Made by a program: the position numbers and the translations under genes. Shown piece by piece: positions 36,671-44,840 of a stretch of DNA of 44,840 nt. Position 1 is the stretch's first letter; each line of letters opens with the position of its first letter. The stretch is from Oscillospiraceae bacterium (lineage in GTDB: Bacteria > Bacillota > Clostridia > Oscillospirales > CAG-272): positions 1 through 44,840 of the forward strand of contig SVUG01000015.1 in NCBI GenBank assembly GCA_015063385.1, written 5' to 3'. The notes beneath the pieces are model-generated. The model searched no databases and was not told the DNA's origin. It saw only the letters and a list, made by a program, of their open reading frames with translations.

Positions 36671-39070
36671 TTATTTACCAAGCGTGACAACCGTCACGCC
36701 TGCATCGCCCTCGCCGTATTCGGCGTGCTTATACGACTTCACGCGCTTATCCGACTTAAAATACTTCCAAAGTGCCGCCTTAAGAGCACCGGTGCCCTTT
36801 CCGTGAATAATTCTGACGGAGGGAATGTTGGCAAGCACCGCGTCGTCAATATATTTATCAACGACAAACCACGCATCGTCGCCTATCATTCCTCGCACGT
36901 CAATTTCCGAGCGGAAGGTAGATACAACGCTCTTTTTAACCTTGCCCTCATTCACGGGCTTCGGCGATTTATCCACGTATTTCACACTGCCGTCAAGCAA
37001 GCGAAGCTTGTCCTCGCTGACCTTTGTTTTCAGAATACCCGACGTCACGGCAATCATTCCCTTTTTGTCAGCAAGTGCCGTCACAACACCCTCCTTGGAT
37101 ATCGTGGTAAGAAACACCTTGTCGCCAACCTTAAGAGGACGCGGAAGCTTATAGTTCTCGTCAAGCGCGATATCTCTTATATCAATACCGCTCATCAGCG
37201 ACTCAGCCTCGCGCATACGCTTGCTCATTTCGGCACGGGCAGACTGCATCATTTCGTTGCGCTTCTCGCGGTCCTCCTGCTTGCGCAGGTCCTCGAGCTG
37301 ACGGAATATAAATTCACTCGAGGCGCGGGCGCTATCTAAAATCTGCCTAGCTTTAAGTGTTTGTTTTTCTATTTCTTCTTCACTTTTTGCTATTTTAGCC
37401 TGAAGCTCGCTCTCGGCTTTTTGCTTGAATTTCTCGTAATCCGAGCGCATTTTTTCTGCTTGTTCGCGAGCCTTTTCCATCTCAATTCTATTAGTATCGA
37501 GCTTCTCAATTACGTCCTCAAAGCGCTTATTATCGCGCTCAATAAGCTTCGTCGCTCTGGCTATTATTTCGTCGGAAATACCAAGCTTTTCTGATATTGC
37601 GAACGCATTTGACTTACCAGGTGTGCCAAGAACTAGTTTATAAGTCGGACGCAAGGTTTCAATATCAAATTCACAGGATGCGTTCTGAACGCCCTCCGTT
37701 TCAAGAGCGTATACCTTCAGCTCGGCGTAATGCGTCGTAGCCGCTGTCAAAGCACCTCTTTGCCTTGTGTTCTCAAGTATTGCCGTTGCAAGAGCAGCGC
37801 CCTCTATGGGGTCCGTACCAGAGCCGAGCTCGTCAAAGAGCACAAGCGAGCCCTCGCCCACCCTTGTAAGAATATCCGCCACGTTTACCATGTGCGAGGA
37901 GAAGGTAGAAAGTGACGCCTCTATGCTCTGCTCGTCTCCTATATCAACGAGCACCTCGCTGAAAACTCCGATTTCGGAGGACTCGAGCGCAGGAATCTGC
38001 AGTCCAGCCTGCGCCATAAGCGCAAATAGACCGAGAGTCTTAAGTGTGACGGTTTTACCGCCGGTATTAGGACCGGTTATAATCAAGGTGTCAAAGCCGT
38101 CGCCCAGCGTCACGTCGATAGGAACGACGCTTTTCGGGTTAATAAGTGGGTGCCTTGCTCTTTTGAGCTTGATTTTTCGCTCCCTTGTGATTATTGGCAT
38201 CTCTGCCTTCATTTGTATCGCAAGAGTCGCGGCAGCAAAATAAAACGCAAGCTCTGTTATATTGTGATAATTCAAGGTAATTATCGTTGACGCTTCTGCA
38301 CATTCTGAGGAAAGCGCAGACAGAATTCGCTCCACCTCGCGCTCCTCTGCCGCGGAAAGACTTTTCAGCTCGTTATTTGCCTCAACCACGCTCATCGGCT
38401 CTACGAAAAGGGTTGCGCCGGAGGAGGAGGTGTCGTGAACGAGACCTTTAATTTCATTTCTGTACTCTGCTTTTACGGGCACGACGTATCTTCCATTTCG
38501 CATGGTGACGAGATTTTCCTGCAAATACTTAAGTCTTGCACCCGTCGCATAGCTTTGCAAAGTATCCTTGATTTTGTTATTTGCCTGCCGTATTTTGCGT
38601 CGTATCTCGGCGAGCTCAGGGCTTGCCTCATCGGCAATCATATCCTCTGAAAGAATCGAGCGTGTTATTCTATCCTCAAGTGCTCGGTTCGTAAGAAGCC
38701 TTGAAAATATCTCGTCAAGACTCGTATCAAACGGCTTGTCGGTATTGAAATAATCAAGCACCGCCCTTGATGAGCGAAGAAGCGAGGCAATTTCAAGCAG
38801 CTCGCTCGGTGAGAGTATCGCGCCTTTGTACGCGCGCTCTGCCGCCGAAACTACGCGCTCCTCTGCAGAAAACGAGGGGTATCCCTTGGTGTTGATAAGC
38901 CTTTTGGCATCGTCACACCTTCTCTGCCTCAAAACCACAGTGTCGAAATCATCTGTAGGCACGAGAGAAAGTGCGCGCGATTTTGCCCCCTGTGTAGCGG
39001 CAGAATCTGCGAGCATCTTTATTATTTTTTCATATTCAAGAGTTGAAAGCGTCTTTGCCGTAAATAACAT
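36671..39070 (-). CDS. mutS2: endonuclease MutS2
   Basis: 799 aa. The MutS-type ATPase has Walker A GPNTGGKT (333-340) and Walker B LVLFDELGSGTDP. A coiled-coil region (about residues 510-620) leads to a KOW-like segment and a C-terminal Smr nuclease domain with IDVRGM and HGKGTGALK. The mismatch-recognition domain of MutS is absent, as in all MutS2. MutS2 acts on recombination intermediates and in Bacillota on collided ribosomes (family knowledge). Confidence 0.95.
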   Translation of the reverse strand: MLFTAKTLSTLEYEKIIKMLADSAATQGAKSRALSLVPTDDFDTVVLRQRRCDDAKRLINTKGYPSFSAEERVVSAAERAYKGAILSPSELLEIASLLRSSRAVLDYFNTDKPFDTSLDEIFSRLLTNRALEDRITRSILSEDMIADEASPELAEIRRKIRQANNKIKDTLQSYATGARLKYLQENLVTMRNGRYVVPVKAEYRNEIKGLVHDTSSSGATLFVEPMSVVEANNELKSLSAAEEREVERILSALSSECAEASTIITLNYHNITELAFYFAAATLAIQMKAEMPIITRERKIKLKRARHPLINPKSVVPIDVTLGDGFDTLIITGPNTGGKTVTLKTLGLFALMAQAGLQIPALESSEIGVFSEVLVDIGDEQSIEASLSTFSSHMVNVADILTRVGEGSLVLFDELGSGTDPIEGAALATAILENTRQRGALTAATTHYAELKVYALETEGVQNASCEFDIETLRPTYKLVLGTPGKSNAFAISEKLGISDEIIARATKLIERDNKRFEDVIEKLDTNRIEMEKAREQAEKMRSDYEKFKQKAESELQAKIAKSEEEIEKQTLKARQILDSARASSEFIFRQLEDLRKQEDREKRNEMMQSARAEMSKRMREAESLMSGIDIRDIALDENYKLPRPLKVGDKVFLTTISKEGVVTALADKKGMIAVTSGILKTKVSEDKLRLLDGSVKYVDKSPKPVNEGKVKKSVVSTFRSEIDVRGMIGDDAWFVVDKYIDDAVLANIPSVRIIHGKGTGALKAALWKYFKSDKRVKSYKHAEYGEGDAGVTVVTLGK

Positions 39071-39096
39071 TGAAAACTCCGTTTCGTAAGCCGTCT

Positions 39097-39873
39097 TTAG
39101 CGTTTTACGCTCTTATAAAATTCAAGCGATTTATACGAGCGTCCAAGCTGATTTAGGATATACTCCTCAGCAGCCTTTGAAAACAGGCGCATATCGTCGC
39201 CTGAAATATTAAATGAAAATATTCTCTCAAGCGGAGAATAAATACAGTATCCGAGTGCAATCTTCGCCCCCTCCGAAAGTATGCATAGAATATGGCTCTC
39301 GTGTGGGTCGGCGTGCTCTATACGAGCCTTCGCACGCTTATCGTGGCAGGCACGGCATTCAATAATGCCGCCCATTATATCGAAGAAGAAGTCGCCGCTC
39401 TTCTCATCACAGATATTACACGAAAGAACGTTCGGCATAAATCCAAGTATGGAAACGGCGCGTATCTCAAACGCTGCCTTTATCTTATCAACATCGTATT
39501 TTCCCGTAGATATTGCATAAAGCGAATTGAGCGAAAGTCGCAAAAGGTCCTTTTCCGACTCCTCAACCGTGACGAACGACAAAACCTCGGCTATGTAATT
39601 GGCTAGCGCCAGCCCCTCGATAGTTGCTCTGATATCAAAGAAGCTCTCGATTAGCTCAGCCTCCTTTACCCAAAGCTTGTCCCCTTGCTTATAAAGGATA
39701 TATTTTCCGTAGCAGAACTGCATAGTTGCAGCAAGCTTTCTGCTTTTAAGCGAGCGAGCGCCCCTGGCAAGTGCGGTTATAGCTCCATACTCCTCGGTGA
39801 AAATCGTCACGAGCCTGTCGGTTTCCTTTATATCAACAGTACGGATAACGAGTCCGCGTACCTCGCTCGTCAT
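39097..39873 (-). CDS. recO: DNA repair protein RecO
   Basis: 258 aa. An N-terminal OB fold (GLVIRTVDIKETDRLVTIFTEEYG) and a C-terminal region with a four-cysteine zinc site (CNICDEKSG and CRACHDK). RecO loads RecA onto SSB-coated DNA in the RecFOR pathway. Its ATG shares one base with the era stop (TAATG), implying coupling. Confidence 0.95.
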   Translation of the reverse strand: MTSEVRGLVIRTVDIKETDRLVTIFTEEYGAITALARGARSLKSRKLAATMQFCYGKYILYKQGDKLWVKEAELIESFFDIRATIEGLALANYIAEVLSFVTVEESEKDLLRLSLNSLYAISTGKYDVDKIKAAFEIRAVSILGFMPNVLSCNICDEKSGDFFFDIMGGIIECRACHDKRAKARIEHADPHESHILCILSEGAKIALGYCIYSPLERIFSFNISGDDMRLFSKAAEEYILNQLGRSYKSLEFYKSVKR

Positions 39874-40760
39874 TATTCCTCTTCCTTAAAGCCGAAATCT
39901 GAAATATTGAAGTTAGAGTCGCGCCAATTCTCCTTTACCCTTACGTAAAGGTCGAGGAATACCCTCGAGTCGAGCATTTTTTCAATATCCTCGCGAGCGT
40001 AAGTACCTATTTTTTTAATCGTTGCACCGTGCTTACCGATGATAATTCCCTTGTGCGACGCCTTTTCGCAATAAATCTCAGCTCTGATTGAAACGAGCTT
40101 CTCGCTCTCCGTCCACTCCTCAATGGTGACCGCAGTGCCGTGAGGAATTTCCTCCTCAAGCATACGAAGAAGCTTCTCGCGTATAATCTCCGCAGCGACC
40201 TGGCGCTCAGGCTGGTCGGTGACAATGTCCTCCGGGAAGAACCAATCGCTCTCCGTAAGGAAATTCTCGCACTCCGAAACCACGGTATCGACGCCCTTTC
40301 CGCTTTTTGCAGCAACGGGAATAACCGCATCAAAATCAAATTCCTTGGCATAGCTCTCTATGGTTTTTGCAATATTTTCAGGACGCACGGTATCTATCTT
40401 GTTGATTACGAGAATAGCCCTCATTCCCTCGGACTTAAAGCGCGAAATAATCTTCGCCTCAATATCGCCAACCGCTTCCCTCGCCTCAACGACGAGTATT
40501 GCACTGTCAACGCCTGCGAGCGTCTGAGAGGTGGTCTTTACCATAAAATCGCCGAGCTTGGTTCTCGGCTTATGCATACCGGGAGTATCAAGGAAAACGA
40601 ACTGATTTTCTCCTACCGTATGAATACCGGTGATTCTGTTTCTGGTGGTCTGGGGCTTTTTGGAAACTATCGCAACCTTTTCGCCAAGAATCGAATTAAG
40701 AAGCGTTGATTTACCAACGTTCGGTCTGCCTACTATAGCTATAAATGCTGTTTTTCTCAT
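39873..40760 (-). CDS. era: GTPase Era
   Basis: 295 aa. G1 GRPNVGKST near residue 10, DTPGMH, NKID, and a C-terminal KH domain with GKHGATIKKIG. Era binds the 3' end of 16S rRNA during 30S maturation. I chose ATG at 40760, preceded by AAAGGA; an in-frame ATG at 40787 would overlap ybeY. It follows ybeY by 16 bp, without the usual dgkA and cdd in between. Confidence 0.96.
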   Translation of the reverse strand: MRKTAFIAIVGRPNVGKSTLLNSILGEKVAIVSKKPQTTRNRITGIHTVGENQFVFLDTPGMHKPRTKLGDFMVKTTSQTLAGVDSAILVVEAREAVGDIEAKIISRFKSEGMRAILVINKIDTVRPENIAKTIESYAKEFDFDAVIPVAAKSGKGVDTVVSECENFLTESDWFFPEDIVTDQPERQVAAEIIREKLLRMLEEEIPHGTAVTIEEWTESEKLVSIRAEIYCEKASHKGIIIGKHGATIKKIGTYAREDIEKMLDSRVFLDLYVRVKENWRDSNFNISDFGFKEEE

Positions 40761-40776
40761 GTTTTCGTCCTTTTCC

Positions 40777-41253
40777 TTAAATCTCAACAGTCTTTACTAT
40801 TTCCTTTTGTGCCTTGCACTGCGCCTCCTCGTCCTCAGGCGAGCGCTCGTGGTCATATCCGAGAAGATGAAGCATTGAGTGTATTACGAGAAAGGCAATT
40901 TCCTGAAGAAATGTGTTTCCTATTTCCTTCGCCTGCTCCTTTGCGCGCTCTATAGATATAACTATATCACCAAGCATCAGAGGCTCGTCCTCGGGAATAT
41001 CCTCGTCCTCGCAAGCAAAATCGTACATCGGGAACGAGAGAACGTCGGTTGCACTATCCTTATTTCTGTGCTGCTTATTAAGCTCTTTTATATATTCGTT
41101 ATCACAGAATGTGACAGACACCTCTGCGTCGTTATTTATATCAAGATATCTGAGCGTTGCACTTACCGCACGTCTTACAACGAGCTTAAAGTAATAATCA
41201 CACTCGGCAAACTCACGCGTTGCCGCAAAGCTTATAAATAATTTATTGTCCAT
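40777..41253 (-). CDS. ybeY: endoribonuclease YbeY
   Basis: 158 aa from ATG 41253. The zinc motif HSMLHLLGYDH (H-x3-H-x5-H) is present near the C-terminus. YbeY takes part in 16S rRNA 3'-end processing and ribosome quality control. The start at 41253 overlaps the phoH stop by 11 bp; the longer in-frame start at 41310 adds a tail without family similarity. pgpH, commonly between phoH and ybeY, is absent. Confidence 0.94.
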   Translation of the reverse strand: MDNKLFISFAATREFAECDYYFKLVVRRAVSATLRYLDINNDAEVSVTFCDNEYIKELNKQHRNKDSATDVLSFPMYDFACEDEDIPEDEPLMLGDIVISIERAKEQAKEIGNTFLQEIAFLVIHSMLHLLGYDHERSPEDEEAQCKAQKEIVKTVEI

Positions 41254-42274
41254 CTTTGCCTCTGCCACTTCCTTTTGCTTCGGTTTTAAATTTATTAGCC
41301 GCGCGCTCACGCTCGTATGAGTCGTACGCGCTTATAATCTTGCGAACGAGATGATGCCTTACCACGTCGCGCTCGGAGAACTCAAATATTCCAATGCCCT
41401 CTATGCCTCCGAGAATTTTAGCGGCTATCGAAAGACCGCTTTTCTTGCCGAAAGGCAGGTCGGTTTGTGAGAGGTCGCCCGTCACGACAGCCTTTGAATT
41501 ATATCCAAGTCTGGTGAGAAACATCTTCATCTGCTCTGGAGTGGTATTCTGCGCCTCGTCAAGAATTATGAAGGAGTCGTCAAGCGTTCTGCCTCGCATA
41601 TATGCAAGCGGCGCAATTTCAATAGTGCCGCGCTCCATATGACGCTGATAATTCTCAGGGCCGAGCATCTCAAAGAGCGCATCGTATAGCGGTCTTAGGT
41701 AAGGGTCAATTTTGCTCTGCAAATCACCCGGCAAGAATCCGAGCCTCTCTCCTGCCTCAACCGCGGGGCGAGTAAGAATAATCCTTGATACGTTCTTGTT
41801 TCTGAGCGCCTCAACCGCCATGGCAACCGCAAGAAAGGTTTTTCCGGTTCCTGCAGGACCAAGCCCCAATATCACAGTATTCTTCTTAATAGTATCAACG
41901 TATTTTCTCTGTCCTACCGTCTTAGCCTTGATAGCCTTGCCTCTGCTGGTAATGCATATGACGTCACGGCTAAGATTCTCGGGGTTCTCGTCGGAATTAT
42001 CCTGTATCAAGCTCACAACGTACTCCGTGCTCAGCTCGCTCACGGTTTCACCGTCGCCGCACATATGCTTCATATATTCGAGCGCGCGCGCAGCCCTTTC
42101 TACGTTTTCGGCCTCGCCCGTCACGGTAATTGCATCGGCATCGGTGCTCGCATGGGTGCTATTGGTTAGACGCACGTCGAAGGCTCGCTCTATTATTTTT
42201 GCATTTACATCGAACGCACCAAATATAGCAGCCGTTGCGTCATTTGAGGCGGTGAAAACAATTTTTTCTGTCAC
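41243..42274 (-). CDS. phoH: PhoH-like ATPase
   Basis: 343 aa. Walker A GPAGTGKT at residues 139-146, and Walker B IILDEAQN. An N-terminal KH-like region (about residues 1-75) precedes the ATPase domain. PhoH-family ATPases are linked to RNA metabolism and in this cluster are coupled with ybeY. It follows yqfD by 19 bp. Confidence 0.94.
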   Translation of the reverse strand: MTEKIVFTASNDATAAIFGAFDVNAKIIERAFDVRLTNSTHASTDADAITVTGEAENVERAARALEYMKHMCGDGETVSELSTEYVVSLIQDNSDENPENLSRDVICITSRGKAIKAKTVGQRKYVDTIKKNTVILGLGPAGTGKTFLAVAMAVEALRNKNVSRIILTRPAVEAGERLGFLPGDLQSKIDPYLRPLYDALFEMLGPENYQRHMERGTIEIAPLAYMRGRTLDDSFIILDEAQNTTPEQMKMFLTRLGYNSKAVVTGDLSQTDLPFGKKSGLSIAAKILGGIEGIGIFEFSERDVVRHHLVRKIISAYDSYERERAANKFKTEAKGSGRGKDGQ

Positions 42275-42293
42275 AGTTAACCCCTTCCATTTA

Positions 42294-43457
42294 TCAATTC
42301 AAGACAATCGGCGAAGCCTCTGCAACCTCTCTTGTCAGCAGAATTTGCGAGCGCATCTGATATCCTTTGTCGGTATATCTTCCATCGGTCTTGATTTTGA
42401 CTAAATCAGCATCTGAAAGCAGTGAGAGCATTTTAACACTCAGACGCTCCGATGCTATTTTAACGATTTGCGTATCATCATAGCTTTCCGGGGTAGAATC
42501 ATATTCCAGCACATAGCTTGTGCTTATGGAGAACGGCAATCTCTTCTCACCGAAAAGCGAAAATACTTTTATATTTTTTATTATATCACAACCGTTTACC
42601 GAATTTCCATATAATTTGAAAATATTTATAGAAAAATTAAAAAAATTTATATTTATTTCGCTGAGTTTTTTTCTTTCAACCCTTCTTACCTCGTGTTCCC
42701 TTTCGACCTCTACCGACACCTCCTCACTCATTCTGCCGATAACGCGTCCCTCTGCATAGCAGAGTCCTCCGCCGGACTCAATAGGCTTCAATCCTAAAAT
42801 CAGGACGTCGCCTTTTTTTACCACGTCCCCTGCCTTTACCTGCGGTGTGCCGGATATGACGGTTATTTCCTCAATTATACAGTCGCAGGATGCAACAAGA
42901 TTTGCATATCCCTCCGGGTGCTCGTTTTCCGTATCATTTTGAGAATTTTTCTCCATCACGCTGACGTAGGCAACCGTTCCCCGTTTGTTTATATTTATCC
43001 AGGAAATCTCGGAGAGATTACGTAAGAAATCCGACTCTATGCGGCTTCTGTCGCAAAGCAGCCATACGTCACCGACAGAAAAATTGGATTCCGAAAGAGC
43101 CTCTGTGATTTGTGCATCAGTCAGACTGTCATTTCCGTCAATCCTTATGTCCCAAACTAAAGACGATGCAAGAAATACGATTATAGCACCTATGAGAGAG
43201 GATATTAGTATTGCTTTTTTATGCTTTAAGCGCTTTATTGCACCGAGAAGTCCGAGCATTTTGCTCTCCTCAAACGATATTCCCGATAAAATCTCTCGTG
43301 CCTTTTTTATATCGCGCTCTCTAACGATAATTTTACCGTCGCCGTCAATAGAGGATATTATTCCTGCGCGGATAAAACGTGAGCTCACGACGGAAATCAT
43401 ATCAGGACTTACACTTATTTTTCTGTATCCAAATATAATCGCGTCAATTCTTACCAT
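42294..43457 (-). CDS. yqfD: sporulation protein YqfD
   Basis: 387 aa, stage IV sporulation membrane protein. One clear transmembrane helix lies at residues 81-102, followed by a POTRA-like segment starting DIRIDGNDSLTDAQI, also seen in SpoIIIA/FtsQ-type proteins. YqfC and YqfD are mother-cell, sigma-E controlled and needed for efficient sporulation in Bacillus (family knowledge). The start overlaps the yqfC stop by 14 bp. Confidence 0.92.
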   Translation of the reverse strand: MVRIDAIIFGYRKISVSPDMISVVSSRFIRAGIISSIDGDGKIIVRERDIKKAREILSGISFEESKMLGLLGAIKRLKHKKAILISSLIGAIIVFLASSLVWDIRIDGNDSLTDAQITEALSESNFSVGDVWLLCDRSRIESDFLRNLSEISWININKRGTVAYVSVMEKNSQNDTENEHPEGYANLVASCDCIIEEITVISGTPQVKAGDVVKKGDVLILGLKPIESGGGLCYAEGRVIGRMSEEVSVEVEREHEVRRVERKKLSEININFFNFSINIFKLYGNSVNGCDIIKNIKVFSLFGEKRLPFSISTSYVLEYDSTPESYDDTQIVKIASERLSVKMLSLLSDADLVKIKTDGRYTDKGYQMRSQILLTREVAEASPIVLN

Positions 43458-43722
43458 ATCCGAACCTCACGTCCTCAACTCTGCCCTTGATTTCAACAGC
43501 TCCATTCTCGTATATCGACAATGAAAGGCGCCTGCCTGATATAAAAACCTTACCCGTATGAGTAAGTATCTCAATACTTTCTCGCGAAAAATCTCTGACT
43601 CCTATAACGCCGCATACCGTCAGAGTCATTCCGAACGCAGAGCGCTCTGCATCAAGATGGAATTTATTAATAATTGCAGGAGCTCTAAGCTCCTTAATAT
43701 TAGGACTGCTTTTATCTGTCAT
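43444..43722 (-). CDS. yqfC: sporulation protein YqfC
   Basis: 92 aa, YabP/YqfC family. The core LTVCGVIGVRDFSRESIEI and LSLSIYENGAVEIKG is characteristic. It heads the operon down to the small membrane protein and is preceded by a sigma-E-like promoter. Leader about 28 nt; the SD is GGGAGCGG. Confidence 0.9.
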   Translation of the reverse strand: MTDKSSPNIKELRAPAIINKFHLDAERSAFGMTLTVCGVIGVRDFSRESIEILTHTGKVFISGRRLSLSIYENGAVEIKGRVEDVRFGYGKN

Positions 43723-43747
43723 TTTCCGCTCCCAAAAATCATAAAAC
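43718..43747 (+). promoter_or_regulatory. sigma-E-like promoter of ylbJ
   Basis: GTCATTTT (43718-43725), 14-bp spacer, CATAAAAC (43740-43747), close to the Bacillus sigma-E pattern GTCATATT/CATACAAT. The -35 lies over the yqfC start codon. Confidence 0.6.
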
Positions 43748-43755
43748 TATACTAA

Positions 43756-43784
43756 AATGTATGAAGGCGGAACAAAAAAATGAC
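43756..43784 (-). promoter_or_regulatory. sigma-E-like promoter of yqfC
   Basis: Minus strand GTCATTTT (43777-43784), 13-bp spacer, CATACATT (43756-43763), a good match to the sigma-E consensus. The -35 covers the ylbJ start codon. Confidence 0.68.
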
Positions 43785-44715
43785 AAAGCAGGAGTTGATA
43801 AAAAGAAAAAAGTCGGCAAGTCCATCCATACTTATGTTTTCTTGTATTACACTTTCGATTATTATGCTGATAATGGGCAAGGAGCTTGAGAGTGCTATTA
43901 TAAAGGGAATGAGTCTTGCAGGATTAAGAATAATACCTACCGTCTTTCCCTTCATGGTTCTATCTGATTTTTGGCTATCGTCTTTAGAGATTAAAGAGGA
44001 GTCGGCAGTGGCGAAAGCATTCGAGCGCGTTTTTAAAATAAACGCTGCTGCACTTATCCCCTTCCTTTCAGGAGCATTGTGCGGCTTCCCGCTGGGAGTA
44101 AAGAGTGCCGTAGGACTGTACGAGCACGGCGCTATTACAAAAGACGAGCTTTCGCGTCTATCTCCGGTAGTGAATTTACCCTCGCCTGCATTTGTTATTT
44201 CCGGAGTTGGCGCAGGGCTTTTGGGCAGTGCGGTAATGGGTGTTTTTTTGTATTTTTCAGTTCTCCTGTCTTCCGTGATAGTCGGAGTGTTTTTCTCTAG
44301 GAACAAATCAAAAAGTAAAAATAACGCCTTTATTACTAGGCAGAATTTTGATTTGATAGCCTCAATCCGCAATGCAGGGTTATCGTCGCTAATTATTGCA
44401 TCATATATAGTTTTCTTCTCAGGAGTTTTGGGACTAGTAAGCGCAATTTTTAAAAACGATGCTTTTAGCACGATACTTTCAACGCTTTTCGAGGTAGGAA
44501 ATGCCACTAGCATGATAGTAAAATCCGGAGCTTTTCCTCATGTATATTTGCTGCCGCTACTAGCATTTTCGCTCGGCTTTTCCGGCATGTCGGTACATAT
44601 GCAGGCGTTCTCGTTTTTGCCGAAAGAGATATCAAAGCGTCGCTATCTTTTAACAAAGCTGCTCATCGGACTTTTATCAGCAGCTATCACCTTCCCCCTT
44701 TCGCTTCTGGCATAA
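43780..44715 (+). CDS. ylbJ: sporulation integral membrane protein YlbJ
   Basis: 311 aa, about seven or eight membrane segments, gate/nucleoside-recognition family with the motif GALCGFPLGVKSAV and the repeat-like AFSLGFSGMSVHMQAF. YlbJ is a sigma-E dependent membrane protein required for spore cortex formation in Bacillus (family knowledge). SD GAAGGCGG lies about ten bases before the ATG. It is transcribed away from yqfC and is the only sporulation gene here on the plus strand. Confidence 0.92.
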   Translation: MTKQELIKRKKSASPSILMFSCITLSIIMLIMGKELESAIIKGMSLAGLRIIPTVFPFMVLSDFWLSSLEIKEESAVAKAFERVFKINAAALIPFLSGALCGFPLGVKSAVGLYEHGAITKDELSRLSPVVNLPSPAFVISGVGAGLLGSAVMGVFLYFSVLLSSVIVGVFFSRNKSKSKNNAFITRQNFDLIASIRNAGLSSLIIASYIVFFSGVLGLVSAIFKNDAFSTILSTLFEVGNATSMIVKSGAFPHVYLLPLLAFSLGFSGMSVHMQAFSFLPKEISKRRYLLTKLLIGLLSAAITFPLSLLA

Positions 44716-44717
44716 AT

Positions 44718-44747
44718 AAATATCCCCCCGTAAAACGGGGGGTATTT
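44718..44747 (+). terminator. terminator of ylbJ
   Basis: AAATA(T)CCCCCCG pairs with CGGGGGGTATTT around a TAAAA loop, with one bulged base. The T-run is short (CATTTT). On the minus strand the same hairpin is followed by ATATTTATTTAT, so it may also end a transcript entering from the right edge. Confidence 0.75.
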
Positions 44748-44840
44748 CATTTTCGGGCATAGCCCTAACCGCTACTGGCGACGCACAAGTGCGTTTCAGA
44801 TTGGCCTGCCAGCCATGCAATCGTTACTTACCACCCATAA
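44748..44840. other. structured sequence at the right edge, truncated
   Basis: The 93 bases contain GGGC-ATA-GCCC (44755-44765), ACGCAC-AA-GTGCGT (44781-44794) and CTGGC...GCCAG (44775-44814). No gene is recognisable, although a minus-strand frame ends with TGA at about 44797-44799. This may be the 3' end of a minus-strand RNA or gene outside the window. Confidence 0.35.

Overview
This window is a gene-dense, mostly housekeeping segment of a Bacillota chromosome, most likely an endospore-forming Clostridia member. The evidence is Clostridia/Bacilli-type gene neighbourhoods (topA-trmFO, plsX/rnc/smc/ftsY, ylxM-ffh-rpsP-khpA, yqfC-yqfD-phoH-ybeY-era-recO), three sporulation genes (yqfC, yqfD, ylbJ), strong Shine-Dalgarno sites and canonical TTGACA/TATAAT promoters with 17-bp spacers. 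Genus cannot be fixed from the sequence. I see 41 protein genes, 4 tRNAs and two structured non-coding RNA candidates. I see no insertion sequence, prophage or CRISPR array.

Layout. 1-410: tRNA-Gly and tRNA-Arg, then a hairpin-rich spacer with a probable decayed tRNA-Arg copy. 416-17303 (minus): a compact 13-gene run, in transcription order rlmB-like, dprA, topA, trmFO, plsX, rnc, radical SAM gene, smc, ftsY, yhbY, yqeK, rsfS, leuS, with gaps of about 40 bp or less or short overlaps. 17402-18571 (minus): infC-rpmI-rplT behind a perfect sigma-A promoter and a leader with an intrinsic attenuator. 18837-20410 (plus): a small structured RNA with its own promoter and terminator, then an SPFH-protein/ribbon-helix-helix gene pair whose promoter carries a tandem palindromic operator. 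20453-24396 (plus): ylxM-ffh-rpsP-khpA, then glpK. 24406-28808 (minus): rsmA, tRNA-Thr, a PMCA-type calcium ATPase, a roughly 240-nt structured RNA and a DUF1292 gene. 28814-34810 (minus): prephenate dehydratase-like gene, TSCPD gene, phosphohexomutase, lepA, hemW. 34840-35021 (plus): tRNA-Leu. 35023-43722 (minus): yqfC, yqfD, phoH, ybeY, era, recO, mutS2, a serine hydrolase and a small membrane protein. 43780-44715 (plus): ylbJ, divergent from yqfC.

How the genes work together. The window holds both protein partners of the signal recognition particle pathway (ffh and ftsY), several ribosome maturation or quality factors (era, ybeY, rsmA, rnc, yhbY, rsfS, an RlmB-like methylase, lepA), chromosome and DNA maintenance genes (smc, topA, dprA, recO, mutS2) and the first acyl step of phospholipid synthesis (plsX). 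Several genes normally embedded in these clusters are absent here: nadD, acpP, pgpH/dgkA/cdd and rimM-trmD-rplS.

The most noteworthy unexplained structure is regulatory: two unassigned structured RNAs, a tandem TATGATATCA operator in the SPFH/RHH promoter, a palindrome at the ylxM start site, an infC leader combining an attenuator with an SD-preceded short reading frame, and a 57-bp divergent yqfC/ylbJ spacer with sigma-E-like promoters whose -35 elements are formed by the opposing start codons.
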